This document shows, in pieces, positions 1 to 6,172 of a DNA stretch of 9,777 nt. Position numbers and translations under genes: made by a program. Position 1 is the first letter of the stretch. Each line of letters starts with the position of its first letter. Location: contig JADGNT010000123.1 of NCBI GenBank assembly GCA_017883345.1, positions 1 through 9,777 of the forward strand, given 5' to 3'. The stretch is from Candidatus Solibacter sp. (GTDB lineage Bacteria > Acidobacteriota > Terriglobia > Bryobacterales > Bryobacteraceae). The notes below the pieces were generated by a model. The model saw only the letters and a program-made list of their open reading frames with translations. It made no database searches and was not told the origin of the DNA.

Positions 1-1470
1 ATCGCGGCCTACCTCAAACGCGGCGCGCGCACCGTGCAGCGCTGGGAACAGGAAGAGGGGCTGCCGGTCCACCGGCTGCCGCACGAGAAGCTGGGGTCGG
101 TTTATGCGTACTCGGCGGAACTGGATGCGTGGTGGAGCGCGCGGGCGACGGAAATGCGGGATACCCAACCGGCAGGCAGTCCCGCGCCGTCCATCGCGGT
201 GCTGCCGTTTGCCGACATGAGCCAGGAGGGCGATCAAGCGTACTTCTGCGAAGGCATCGCCGAGGAGATCATCGGCGCGCTGAGCAGAATCGCGGGGCTG
301 CGGGTGGCCAGCCGTACGTCGTCGTTCCGCGTCCGTCCTCCGGCTGGGGACAGCCGCGAAATCGCACGGCAACTCGGCGTCCAAACGCTGCTTGAAGGCA
401 GCGTGCGGAAATCCGGCGGCCAGTTGCGCATCGCGGTTCAACTGATCGACGCGGTCAATGGATTCCATCTCTGGTCGGAGCGCTACGACCGTCAACTGGT
501 CGATGTCTTCGCGATCCAGGACGAAATTGCGCACAAAGTCGTGCAGTCTCTGGAAGTCACATTGAGCCCCGCGGAGAGTAGCGCCTTGCGCAAACCGGCC
601 ACGCTCGACATCCAGGCGTACGACTGCTACATGCGAGGCCGCAAGTTCTACTACAAGTACAGCCCGCGCGCTGTGGAATTCGCCATCCAGATGTTCGCGC
701 GCTCGATCGAGCTCGATCCGAATTACGCGCAGGCGTACGCCGGCCTGGCGGATTGCTGGTCCTACACCTACCTCTACTCCGACCGGAGCGAGGCCATCCG
801 CGCCCAGGCCGATCGGGCCAGCCTCAAGGCCGCGGAGCTCGACCCCGGCAGCGCCCAGGCGCTGGCTTCGCGCGGCCTATCGCTCTCGCTGAGCGGCCGG
901 AACGAGGAAGCGGAGCGGGCGTTCGAAGCCGCCATACGCATCGCCCCGGACCTCTTTGAGGCGCGTTACTTCTATGCCCGGCACTGCTTCGCGCTCGGGC
1001 AACTGGAAAGGGCCGCCGCCCAATACGAAGGCGCCATTCGCGCGCGGCCCGAGGATTACCAGTCGCCGCTCCTGGTGGCCCAGAGTTACGACGTTCTGGG
1101 GCGTTCCGCGGACGCCGCTACGGCGCGCAAGCAAGGGGTGCGCCTGGCGGAGCGGCACCTGGTTTTGAACCCCGATGACGCCCGCGCCCTCTACATGGCG
1201 GCCAATGGACTGGCGGCCCTCGGCGAACCGGAGCGCAGCCGCCAGCTTCTCGAACGGGCGCTCGCCATCCAGCCGGACGACCCGATGCTGCGCTATAACG
1301 CGGGATGTATCTTTGCCATGCTGGAACTGCTGGAACCTGCGCTGGACTGTCTGGAGAAGGCCGTTCGCGGCGGTCTCACCCAGAAAGGCTGGTACCTGCA
1401 CGACAGCAATCTCGACCCGCTGCGATCCCTCCCGCGCTTTCAAGAGTTACTGCACTCGCTGACCGGGTAA
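1..1470 (+). CDS. HTH / TolB-like / TPR regulatory protein (5' end outside window)
   Basis: Frame 1 is open from the first base to the TAA at 1468-1470, giving 489 residues; the true start lies upstream of the window. The first visible residues (IAAYLKRGARTVQRWEQ, then GLPVHRL and a tryptophan-rich ELDAWW) match the DNA-binding helix-turn-helix found at the N-terminus of many acidobacterial regulators of this type. A TolB-N/FlgO-like alpha/beta domain follows, about 130 residues, opening with SIAVLPFADMS and including the G-x-AEEI and LLEGSVRKSG segments. The remaining ~290 residues are tetratricopeptide repeats (for example NYAQAYAGLADCW and ALAIQPDDPMLRYNAGCIF), which normally bind protein partners. 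Related proteins often carry a membrane helix between the HTH and the TolB-like domain; none is visible here, so a cytosolic protein is inferred. A GTG at 34 falls inside the HTH and is not a credible start. Its targets are unknown. Confidence 0.85.
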   Translation: MAAYLKRGARTVQRWEQEEGLPVHRLPHEKLGSVYAYSAELDAWWSARATEMRDTQPAGSPAPSIAVLPFADMSQEGDQAYFCEGIAEEIIGALSRIAGLRVASRTSSFRVRPPAGDSREIARQLGVQTLLEGSVRKSGGQLRIAVQLIDAVNGFHLWSERYDRQLVDVFAIQDEIAHKVVQSLEVTLSPAESSALRKPATLDIQAYDCYMRGRKFYYKYSPRAVEFAIQMFARSIELDPNYAQAYAGLADCWSYTYLYSDRSEAIRAQADRASLKAAELDPGSAQALASRGLSLSLSGRNEEAERAFEAAIRIAPDLFEARYFYARHCFALGQLERAAAQYEGAIRARPEDYQSPLLVAQSYDVLGRSADAATARKQGVRLAERHLVLNPDDARALYMAANGLAALGEPERSRQLLERALAIQPDDPMLRYNAGCIFAMLELLEPALDCLEKAVRGGLTQKGWYLHDSNLDPLRSLPRFQELLHSLTG

Positions 1471-1477
1471 GAACAAC

Positions 1478-1560
1478 CGCTCCCGACCCAGAGGGTACCC
1501 CGGTCGCGGCTCGGATTGAGGCCGCGCTGCTCGAATCCGAGCCGCGACCGTCAGGGAGCG
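1478..1560. repeat. Nested inverted repeat between convergent genes, with an inserted 17-bp core
   Basis: The inner arms are a perfect 17-bp inverted repeat: CGGTCGCGGCTCGGATT at 1501-1517 and its complement at 1534-1550, with a 16-base loop. Outer arms CGCTCCC (1478-1484) and GGGAGCG (1554-1560) also pair. The element is asymmetric: the right side has only TCA between its arms (1551-1553), whereas the left side has 16 bases (1485-1500) that belong to the dispersed GACCCAGAGGGTACCCC repeat. It fills the gap between the TPR gene stop (1470) and the stop of the convergent gene (1576), so it could end transcription from both sides, but there is no U-run. It looks like a REP-type dispersed element; that class is inferred from structure, not from a genome-wide count. 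Confidence 0.75.
1485..1501 (+). repeat. Dispersed 17-bp core repeat, copy 1
   Basis: GACCCAGAGGGTACCCC lies here in direct orientation. The same 17-mer recurs exactly at 8888-8904 and, reversed, at 6133-6149; a one-mismatch reversed copy lies at 8952-8968. The centre contains the 8-bp palindrome GGGTACCC. This copy has no GGCAGGCG-type flanking arms, unlike the other three, and sits inside the left arm of another inverted repeat. Confidence 0.8.
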
Positions 1561-1575
1561 TTTCTTTGGTGGCCG

Positions 1576-2031
1576 TTACTGGTTCGGCGTGATCACGGTG
1601 ACGACCGCGGGGCTGCCATCGTTGCCGTTGCCCTTGGACTTGGCCGCTTCCAGCAGGCGCTTCGAGGCCACGACCCGGTTGCCATCTTCCTGCCCGGGCC
1701 GCCACACGGCGCTCAGGAAGTGCTGGCCGCCATACCGCGTGAACCGCAGCGTGCCTTTTGCATCCTTCGTCAGCGGACGGCTGTCGGTGGCCGGCGAGAG
1801 ACGAACGATCCGTGGGATGGAATCCGACAGGTTATCGAAACGGCAGTGGTGGAAGTTCTGGTCCACCGTAACCACGTATTGGCCGGCCGGAAGAACCTGG
1901 TCGCCCGCGACGAACGTGAACGGGATCTCCATCCGCATGGTGGAAACCTGTGCGCCGGCGGGCACTACCCACAACAGGGCGGCCACTCCGAGCGCGAAGA
2001 ACATTGCTTTTCCTGGGATCGCGTTTTTCAT
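1576..2031 (-). CDS. Small secreted protein of unknown function
   Basis: The product is 151 residues. I place the start at the ATG at 2029-2031 because an AAGGA Shine-Dalgarno lies seven bases upstream and a typical signal peptide begins there: MKNAIPGK, a hydrophobic core (FFALGVAALLWVV), and an AGA cleavage site near residue 27. The frame stays open upstream to 2199, but that extension is unlike any export signal. The mature part opens with MEIPFTFVAGDQVLPAGQYV, a strand-rich segment seen in many small acidobacterial exported proteins that remain uncharacterised, and ends with a Lys/Gly/Asn-rich tail plus a short beta-like VVTVITPNQ. No catalytic motif is visible. A periplasmic or outer-surface location is inferred. 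Three 10-bp repeats lie upstream (2118-2147). It ends 16 bases from the inverted repeat at 1478-1560. Confidence 0.8.
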   Translation of the reverse strand: MKNAIPGKAMFFALGVAALLWVVPAGAQVSTMRMEIPFTFVAGDQVLPAGQYVVTVDQNFHHCRFDNLSDSIPRIVRLSPATDSRPLTKDAKGTLRFTRYGGQHFLSAVWRPGQEDGNRVVASKRLLEAAKSKGNGNDGSPAVVTVITPNQ

Positions 2032-2117
2032 AATGTCATCCTTTTTGGCGGTTTGCGCCTTCACCCACTCAGACGGCATTTCGCGGAGAACGCACCACGC
2101 AAAGCCCCGCCAGCCGC

Positions 2118-2147
2118 AATCTGGCGCACTTTGGCGAACTTTGGCGC
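2118..2147. repeat. Three tandem 10-bp repeats upstream of the secreted-protein gene
   Basis: AATCTGGCGC, ACTTTGGCGA and ACTTTGGCGC lie head to tail at 2118-2127, 2128-2137 and 2138-2147. The second and third differ only at the last base. The 10-base period equals about one turn of the helix, so a protein binding all three would sit on one DNA face. They lie 87-116 bases before the start at 2031 and in the 164-bp gap after the winged-HTH gene. A role as an operator is inference. The rest of this gap (2032-2195) shows only the Shine-Dalgarno noted for the secreted-protein gene. Confidence 0.45.
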
Positions 2148-2195
2148 TATCGCGCAACAACCCGCGCCGCGGAAAGCAGGAGTTGCCGATTGGTG

Positions 2196-2726
2196 TCACG
2201 CATGGACTGCCGGCCGAAGGCGGCCGACAATCAGCTTTTCAGCCAATTTGCGCTCGCGTCCACGGCCATCCCTGAGCGCGTCGGCCAAGGCCAGCAATTC
2301 ATAGAGAACGGGATCGCGGAGGGCGGCCTTGGGCGCTTGCTTGTACAATGGCTCGAAGGCGATTCCCCGTTGCGATCCGGCCGCGTACGGCCACACCGGA
2401 ATTGGTTCATCGCCCGGAGCAATGAGTTGCCGCAGTGGTTCGGCGGCATAAGAGGTTGGCACGCCGCGGGTCAGTTCGCCACGCTCGACCGGAAACGCAT
2501 ACTTCAACCCGTGAATCAGGAACTCTTCAATCGCTCCATAGTTTGGACGTTCGCCAAGTTCAGACCCGTGCAACAGGCGCGACGCCTGGGCCCGCTTTAC
2601 CGCGGCGTGGACCTCCGAAGGGCTCATCGATAGTTCCGAAGCGATTTGGGCGTAGGACGGCCGTGGCGCTAGATACCGGCAAAGCCGCAGCACTACCGCG
2701 ACGTCTTGGGGCTTGAGTGCGGTCAC
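2196..2726 (-). CDS. Winged-HTH / MarR-like DNA-binding protein
   Basis: The product is 176 residues from a GTG at 2724-2726 to TGA at 2196-2198. Residues about 5-52 form a helix-turn-helix: KPQDVAVVLRLCRYL, then YAQIASELSMSPSEVHAAVKR with the recognition-helix pattern. The rest (EFLIHGLKYAFPVERGELTRGVPT, VWPYAAGSQRGIAFEPLY, LRDPVLYELLALADALR, RERKLAEKLI) is a conserved scaffold that I recall in a widespread family annotated as HTH/MarR-like and, as I recall it, often paired with a nucleotidyltransferase-like gene. No such partner follows here; the next gene downstream is a secreted protein, so this copy looks orphaned. The start is supported by the LKPQD beginning typical of the family, although the ribosome site is weak. 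A perfect palindrome 13 bases upstream suggests autoregulation. DNA binding is likely; targets are unknown. Confidence 0.75.
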   Translation of the reverse strand: MTALKPQDVAVVLRLCRYLAPRPSYAQIASELSMSPSEVHAAVKRAQASRLLHGSELGERPNYGAIEEFLIHGLKYAFPVERGELTRGVPTSYAAEPLRQLIAPGDEPIPVWPYAAGSQRGIAFEPLYKQAPKAALRDPVLYELLALADALRDGRGRERKLAEKLIVGRLRPAVHA

Positions 2727-2739
2727 AATCTCATTCTAC

Positions 2740-2756
2740 ATTCGCGATTCGCGAAT
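2740..2756. promoter_or_regulatory. Operator-like palindrome before the winged-HTH gene
   Basis: ATTCGCGATTCGCGAAT is a perfect inverted repeat of two 8-base arms around a single T. A further GCGAATG at 2758-2764 pairs with CATTCGC at 2739-2745, so the half-site ATTCGC recurs several times in 26 bp. It lies in the 52-bp gap between two - strand genes, 13 bases before the GTG start of the HTH gene. The tiny spacer and lack of a U-run argue against a terminator. Binding by the adjacent HTH protein is inferred. Confidence 0.5.
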
Positions 2757-2778
2757 AGCGAATGGCTCTCCGGCCACG

Positions 2779-3579
2779 CTACTCGATGAGACGGAACGAG
2801 TAGATCTTGCCGATGCGTCCGGAACTGGAAGTGGAGTCGCCGCCGGCCGGTGGCAGCAGGCCGTAATCCGCCGAGCCGAGGTTGGGCAGCACGATCTCGT
2901 AGGTCCGCGGCGCCGTTTTTTTGCTTTCGAACGGCACCAGGTCGCGCGTGGCGCCGCCAGAAACGTGCATCACGCCGCCGGTGACGGTGCGAAACTCCCG
3001 CGAATCCTTGGCCTCGCGCAGGCGCAGGAGTTGATACTCCGTGATCGCCACGCCTTCGGGCGCATACACCAGCAGGGTCACTGGCGATTTCAGCGCCGTC
3101 CTGCTGTGATCGCCGTTCACGTGTCCATTGACGTCACCCTTCACGATTCCCGCGGTGCCGATAGTCTTCAGCACGCCGCCGGTCTTGAAGTTGACCACTT
3201 CCGGCGCAAGGTCGGCCCAAGCGTCGTTTTTCAGGTAGTACACGCCGACTTCGTTCACCGGACCCGGCGCCGCTTTGGGAGCGGCGGCCAATGGGTTCCC
3301 GGCCGCGCCAGCCGGCATGGGCGCGCCGCCGCCCGCTGCCGCCTTCTCGATCATCGCGGCAAGTACCTTGTCGCTTACCCCTGCGCCTTTCAGCGCAATC
3401 AGGTCGTCAGGAGTGGTGGTATAGCTGCCCGGCTGCGCCTTGATGGTGCTGACCAGTATGTCCTCGCCCAAACCCGCCTTCGCCATCTTCAGGATGGCAT
3501 CATTGGTCAGCACGGTTTGTGCCAGGCAAACCGTGAGGAATAAGGTCAATCCGGCCGCAATCGCACCTAGACGTCTCAT
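2779..3579 (-). CDS. Secreted hypothetical protein
   Basis: The product is 266 residues from the ATG at 3577-3579. It has a signal peptide (MRRLGAIAAGLTLFLTVCLA, cleavage likely before QT at residues 21-22); the cysteine at 18 lacks the small residue before it needed for a standard lipobox. Residues about 24-78 (LTNDAILKMAKAGLGEDILV, TTTPDDLIALKGAGVSDKVL) form the helical NDxxxxMxKAGLxE...LIALKxAGVSDxVL module that recurs in acidobacterial exported proteins of unknown role. An Ala/Pro/Gly linker (about 81-108) leads to a beta-rich C-terminal domain of about 155 residues (VGVYYLKNDAWADLAPEVVN, then PVTLLVYAPEG and TYEIVLPNL). No catalytic residues stand out. It follows the peroxidase fragment by 51 bp and precedes the HTH gene by 52 bp on the same strand, so co-transcription is possible. 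No strong ribosome site is visible. Confidence 0.8.
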   Translation of the reverse strand: MRRLGAIAAGLTLFLTVCLAQTVLTNDAILKMAKAGLGEDILVSTIKAQPGSYTTTPDDLIALKGAGVSDKVLAAMIEKAAAGGGAPMPAGAAGNPLAAAPKAAPGPVNEVGVYYLKNDAWADLAPEVVNFKTGGVLKTIGTAGIVKGDVNGHVNGDHSRTALKSPVTLLVYAPEGVAITEYQLLRLREAKDSREFRTVTGGVMHVSGGATRDLVPFESKKTAPRTYEIVLPNLGSADYGLLPPAGGDSTSSSGRIGKIYSFRLIE

Positions 3580-3630
3580 AATGCTGGCAGTGTACTATTT
3601 CCGGCATTCCAGCGCAATGCGATCAAACGG

Positions 3631-4662
3631 TCATTTCTTCGCGCTGTCCTTGAACGCCTCGTCGGATTCGGCGCCCTTGCGCGGCTTCCACTCCAGCGAA
3701 TAATACTCGCCGCGGTCGCGCGCCCAGGGGTCGAAGGCGTTGACCACGTGTTGGAGTTCCGGCGCCAGTTCCGGCATGGTGCGCAGCAGCACGCGCTTCA
3801 GCGGCGACACCTGCTGGCGATGGCCGTTGGACGTGCCTTCCTCCATCTGCTCCGGACCGGGACCATTGTTCTTGACCCAGTTCAGGCCGAGCGTGGTGTA
3901 AAACTCCGGGCGGAAACTCGAAGTGAAGAACCGGTCGCTGAAGAGACGCCGCGAGGCGTTCAGAATGAACACCACGAACTGCGTCTCGGAGATCGCATAC
4001 CCGTGCGGGCGCGTCGATTCGGCGAGCCAGCCGACCACCGTATCGACGTCCTCCACGTTGTCCACCATGCTGCCGTTGGGGTGGCCGAGGCAATCGTCGA
4101 TGGGCTTCCGGTTGGCACCGAGCTGGGCGTCCGTGATCACCTTGGAGGCGTCGCAGGTGTGCTGCCCGTAGACCTCGCGCAAAAGCTTCACCAGATCTTT
4201 CTGGGCCTGTTGGTCTTGGGTGGGGGCGCGCACGTCGATGAAATCGTCGAACCCGCTCAACTGGCGCAGGCCGTACTGGCGGCGGAATTCGTTGAACCGC
4301 GGAACCCCGCGCTCGCGGTCGCGGATCAAATCCAGCGCGGCGACATCGATCTGCCGGGTGGCGCTCTCCAGGCGTCCCATCTTGACGTTTTGCAGGAAGC
4401 GCGGATGATTCTCGAGCGCCAGCAATCCCAGGCGCTGGCGTCCCATGCTGAGCGCCCAGTTGCCCAGACCGCGCGAGTGCATGGCATCGGTCGCCTTGCC
4501 TTGGAAAGTCTCGATCACCGGAATCTTGTTCTGAATCTGGTTTGCGTCCTTCTGAAGGTCGCGATATTCGATCAGGTCCGGCACCAGGGCGTGCAGGCGG
4601 TAGACGGTGATGAATTCCTCATACCTGTGGGCAGGAGTATGATTAACCTTGCTGGATCGCAT
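3631..4662 (-). pseudogene. Heme peroxidase / cyclooxygenase-like protein, N-terminal half missing
   Basis: The open frame encodes 343 residues and begins almost on the heme-binding motif of the animal-type heme peroxidase family (cyclooxygenase, plant alpha-dioxygenase). EEFITVYRLHALVPD at residues 15-29 supplies the catalytic-type Tyr (Y21) and the proximal heme His (H24) in the Tyr-x-x-His arrangement. The family signature RDRERGVPRFNEFRRQYGL follows at about 114-132; its Asn124 matches the residue that supports the proximal His. Known members have about 250-350 residues before the Tyr-x-x-His, including the distal His; here only 20 precede it. The frame is closed by an in-frame TAG at 4678-4680, the ATG at 4660-4662 has no Shine-Dalgarno, and it overlaps the start of the divergent aldolase gene. 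I call it a 5'-truncated remnant, although the rest has no internal stop and ends normally (DSAKK, TGA). A short functional heme protein is less likely. Confidence 0.7.
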
Positions 4663-5554
4663 GATCGTACAAGGCGTCTACGCCGCAGTCCTGATACCGC
4701 GCCTCCCGGATGGCGAGTTGGATACCAGCGGCTTCGGCGCGATTCTGGAGTTTTTGCGCGGCAAAGGCGTCACGAAGATCGTGGTGAACGGCGCCACCGG
4801 CGAGTATTGCCTGACCACGGCGGCCGAGCTGGCCCGCATGCTCGCCATCTGCCGGGAGACGCTGCCCGGCGCCACGGTGCTGTGCAGTATCGGCGCGGCG
4901 GGGTTGCCAGGCTGCCTGGAATTGGGACGCATTGCCATCGATCACGGGGCGCGCGCGCTGCTCCTGCCCATGCCGCACTTCTTTCCCTATGCGCAGGGCG
5001 ATCTTCACGCGTTCTGCGCGGCGGTGGCGGCGCGCCTGGACGCGCCCATTCTGCTTTACAACCTGCCCCGGTTCACCACCCCGCTCACGCTAGAGACGGT
5101 GCGCGGCCTGATCGAATCCGTGCCCAACATCCGCGGCATCAAGGACAGCAGCGGAACGCTCGCGCTGCTCGGCGGATTGGGTGCCGGGGCATGCCGGATT
5201 GTCGGCGACGACAGCGTTCTGGTGGCCGCATTGGACGCCGGCGTCTGCGACGGCGTGGTCTCCGGCGTGGCGGGTGTGCTTCCCGAACTGACCACGTTCC
5301 TCTTCGATCGGCGGAATTCGGCTGCGTACCCGCGGGCGGTGGAGCTACTCAACGAACTGATCCGCCACCTCGCGGCGTTGCCCGTCCCGTGGGGCTTGAA
5401 GCTCATCGCGGAGTGCCGCGGAGTCACCCCAGCGTGGTTCTCGCAGCCACTCTCGGCCGCGCGCACCGCCCAGGCCAATCAGTTCCGCGCCTGGTTCCCC
5501 AGTTGGTGGGCGCAATGGGAGAGCGCCGTGGGGGGCTGCGCCATTAAACCTTGA
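4661..5554 (+). CDS. Dihydrodipicolinate synthase / N-acetylneuraminate lyase superfamily aldolase
   Basis: The product is 297 residues from the ATG at 4661, the usual size for this TIM-barrel family. Landmarks: NGATGEY (43-49) for the G-x-x-GE substrate loop, YNLPRFTTP (133-141) with the catalytic Tyr133, and GIKDSSG (159-165) with the Schiff-base Lys161. These indicate a class I aldolase acting on pyruvate or a 2-keto acid. The residues that define true DapA differ: the first Thr of the TTGE motif is Ala, and the Arg that grips the second carboxylate in YNVPSRT is replaced by Phe. The substrate is therefore more likely a 2-keto-3-deoxy sugar acid or similar than aspartate semialdehyde. A TTG at 4649, in frame and 11 bases after AGGAG (4633-4637), is an alternative start adding four residues. 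The ATG shares bases with the divergent peroxidase start; the 3' end overlaps the convergent gene by 11 bp. Confidence 0.85.
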   Translation: MIVQGVYAAVLIPRLPDGELDTSGFGAILEFLRGKGVTKIVVNGATGEYCLTTAAELARMLAICRETLPGATVLCSIGAAGLPGCLELGRIAIDHGARALLLPMPHFFPYAQGDLHAFCAAVAARLDAPILLYNLPRFTTPLTLETVRGLIESVPNIRGIKDSSGTLALLGGLGAGACRIVGDDSVLVAALDAGVCDGVVSGVAGVLPELTTFLFDRRNSAAYPRAVELLNELIRHLAALPVPWGLKLIAECRGVTPAWFSQPLSAARTAQANQFRAWFPSWWAQWESAVGGCAIKP

Positions 5555-5999
5555 CGCCGCACATTTCCGCGAAGCGCACTTCGGTGGCCTTGACGCGTCC
5601 CGCCACCACGCGCAGGATTCTGTGGAAAAACTCCGCACCCAGAGTAGGGTCGCTCATGCAGTGGGCTTTCAGGGTGGCCCCATCAATCTGCAAGGCGGTA
5701 GTGCGTTCGCGTGCCCGTACCTGGAACAGCGTGTCCTGATCGTCCAGCAAGGCGCTCCATCCGAAGACATCCCCCGGCCCCAATGCCTGCACCCGCATGA
5801 CGTATTGCGGGGTTCGCAACTCCACCACCACAGAGCCGGTCAGCAAAAGAAAGAACGATGTGGAGCGTGCGCCATCCACCAGGACGACTTGGTTGTCCTC
5901 AAACGCGACCTGGGTCGCGATCTCAGCCAGACGGTCGATCTGCGCGTCGCTGAGCCCATGCGTGAATGCGTGATCTCTGAGAACCTGCTTTTGAGGCAT
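5544..5999 (-). CDS. Stand-alone cyclic-nucleotide-binding-domain (Crp-like) protein
   Basis: The product is 151 residues from the ATG at 5997-5999, chosen because AGGAGGT lies seven bases upstream; a further in-frame ATG at 6029 lacks this. The chain is a single cNMP-binding beta-roll: LSDAQIDRLAEIATQVAFED leads in, then NQVVLVDGARSTSFFLLLTG (36-55) and ALGPGDVFGWSALLDD (72-87). The C-helix (about 121-143) ends the protein. There is no DNA-binding helix-turn-helix, unlike Crp/Fnr. The phosphate-binding cassette has Gly-Trp where Crp has Gly-Glu, and no Arg-Ala pair follows at the expected spacing, so nucleotide binding may be lost. Such single-domain proteins probably act as sensors through a partner, but the partner is not evident here. 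It converges on the aldolase with an 11-bp overlap. The 173 bp upstream contains a repeat at 6125-6168. Confidence 0.8.
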   Translation of the reverse strand: MPQKQVLRDHAFTHGLSDAQIDRLAEIATQVAFEDNQVVLVDGARSTSFFLLLTGSVVVELRTPQYVMRVQALGPGDVFGWSALLDDQDTLFQVRARERTTALQIDGATLKAHCMSDPTLGAEFFHRILRVVAGRVKATEVRFAEMCGVKV

Positions 6000-6124
6000 C
6001 TGCCCCACCTCCTGCGTGAAAGCCCGCACTTCGGCGCGGTTAACCCTTTTAGAATGCTGATATTTACCGCGCTCTGTGATAAAAAGTGCAATTCTGGTGC
6101 CACGCGCTTCGAAGGCTGGGTAAT

Positions 6125-6168
6125 GGCAGGCGGGGGTACCCTCTGGGTCGCCCTCTGGGTCGCCTGCC
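6125..6168. repeat. Palindromic dispersed repeat, copy with 12-bp internal duplication
   Basis: Arms GGCAGGCG (6125-6132) and CGCCTGCC (6161-6168) flank the 17-bp core in reverse orientation (6133-6149). CCCTCTGGGTCG is present twice in tandem (6139-6150 and 6151-6162); the other copies have it once. The element begins five bases after the phosphoesterase stop (6173) on the - strand, so its hairpin could protect or end that transcript, but no U-run follows. The gap from 6000 to 6172 holds nothing else I can name. Confidence 0.8.
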
Positions 6169-6172
6169 CCAC

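Noticed and set aside
3748..5547. A 599-codon + strand frame spanning the peroxidase and aldolase genes
   Set aside because: It overlaps two motif-bearing frames, shows no domain, and turns Arg/His-rich inside the aldolase, so it is a shadow.
6041..6100. Promoter or Crp site (TGTGAT half-site near 6077) before the stand-alone cNMP protein
   Set aside because: Only one half-site is present, and no -35/-10 pair with good spacing was found on the - strand.
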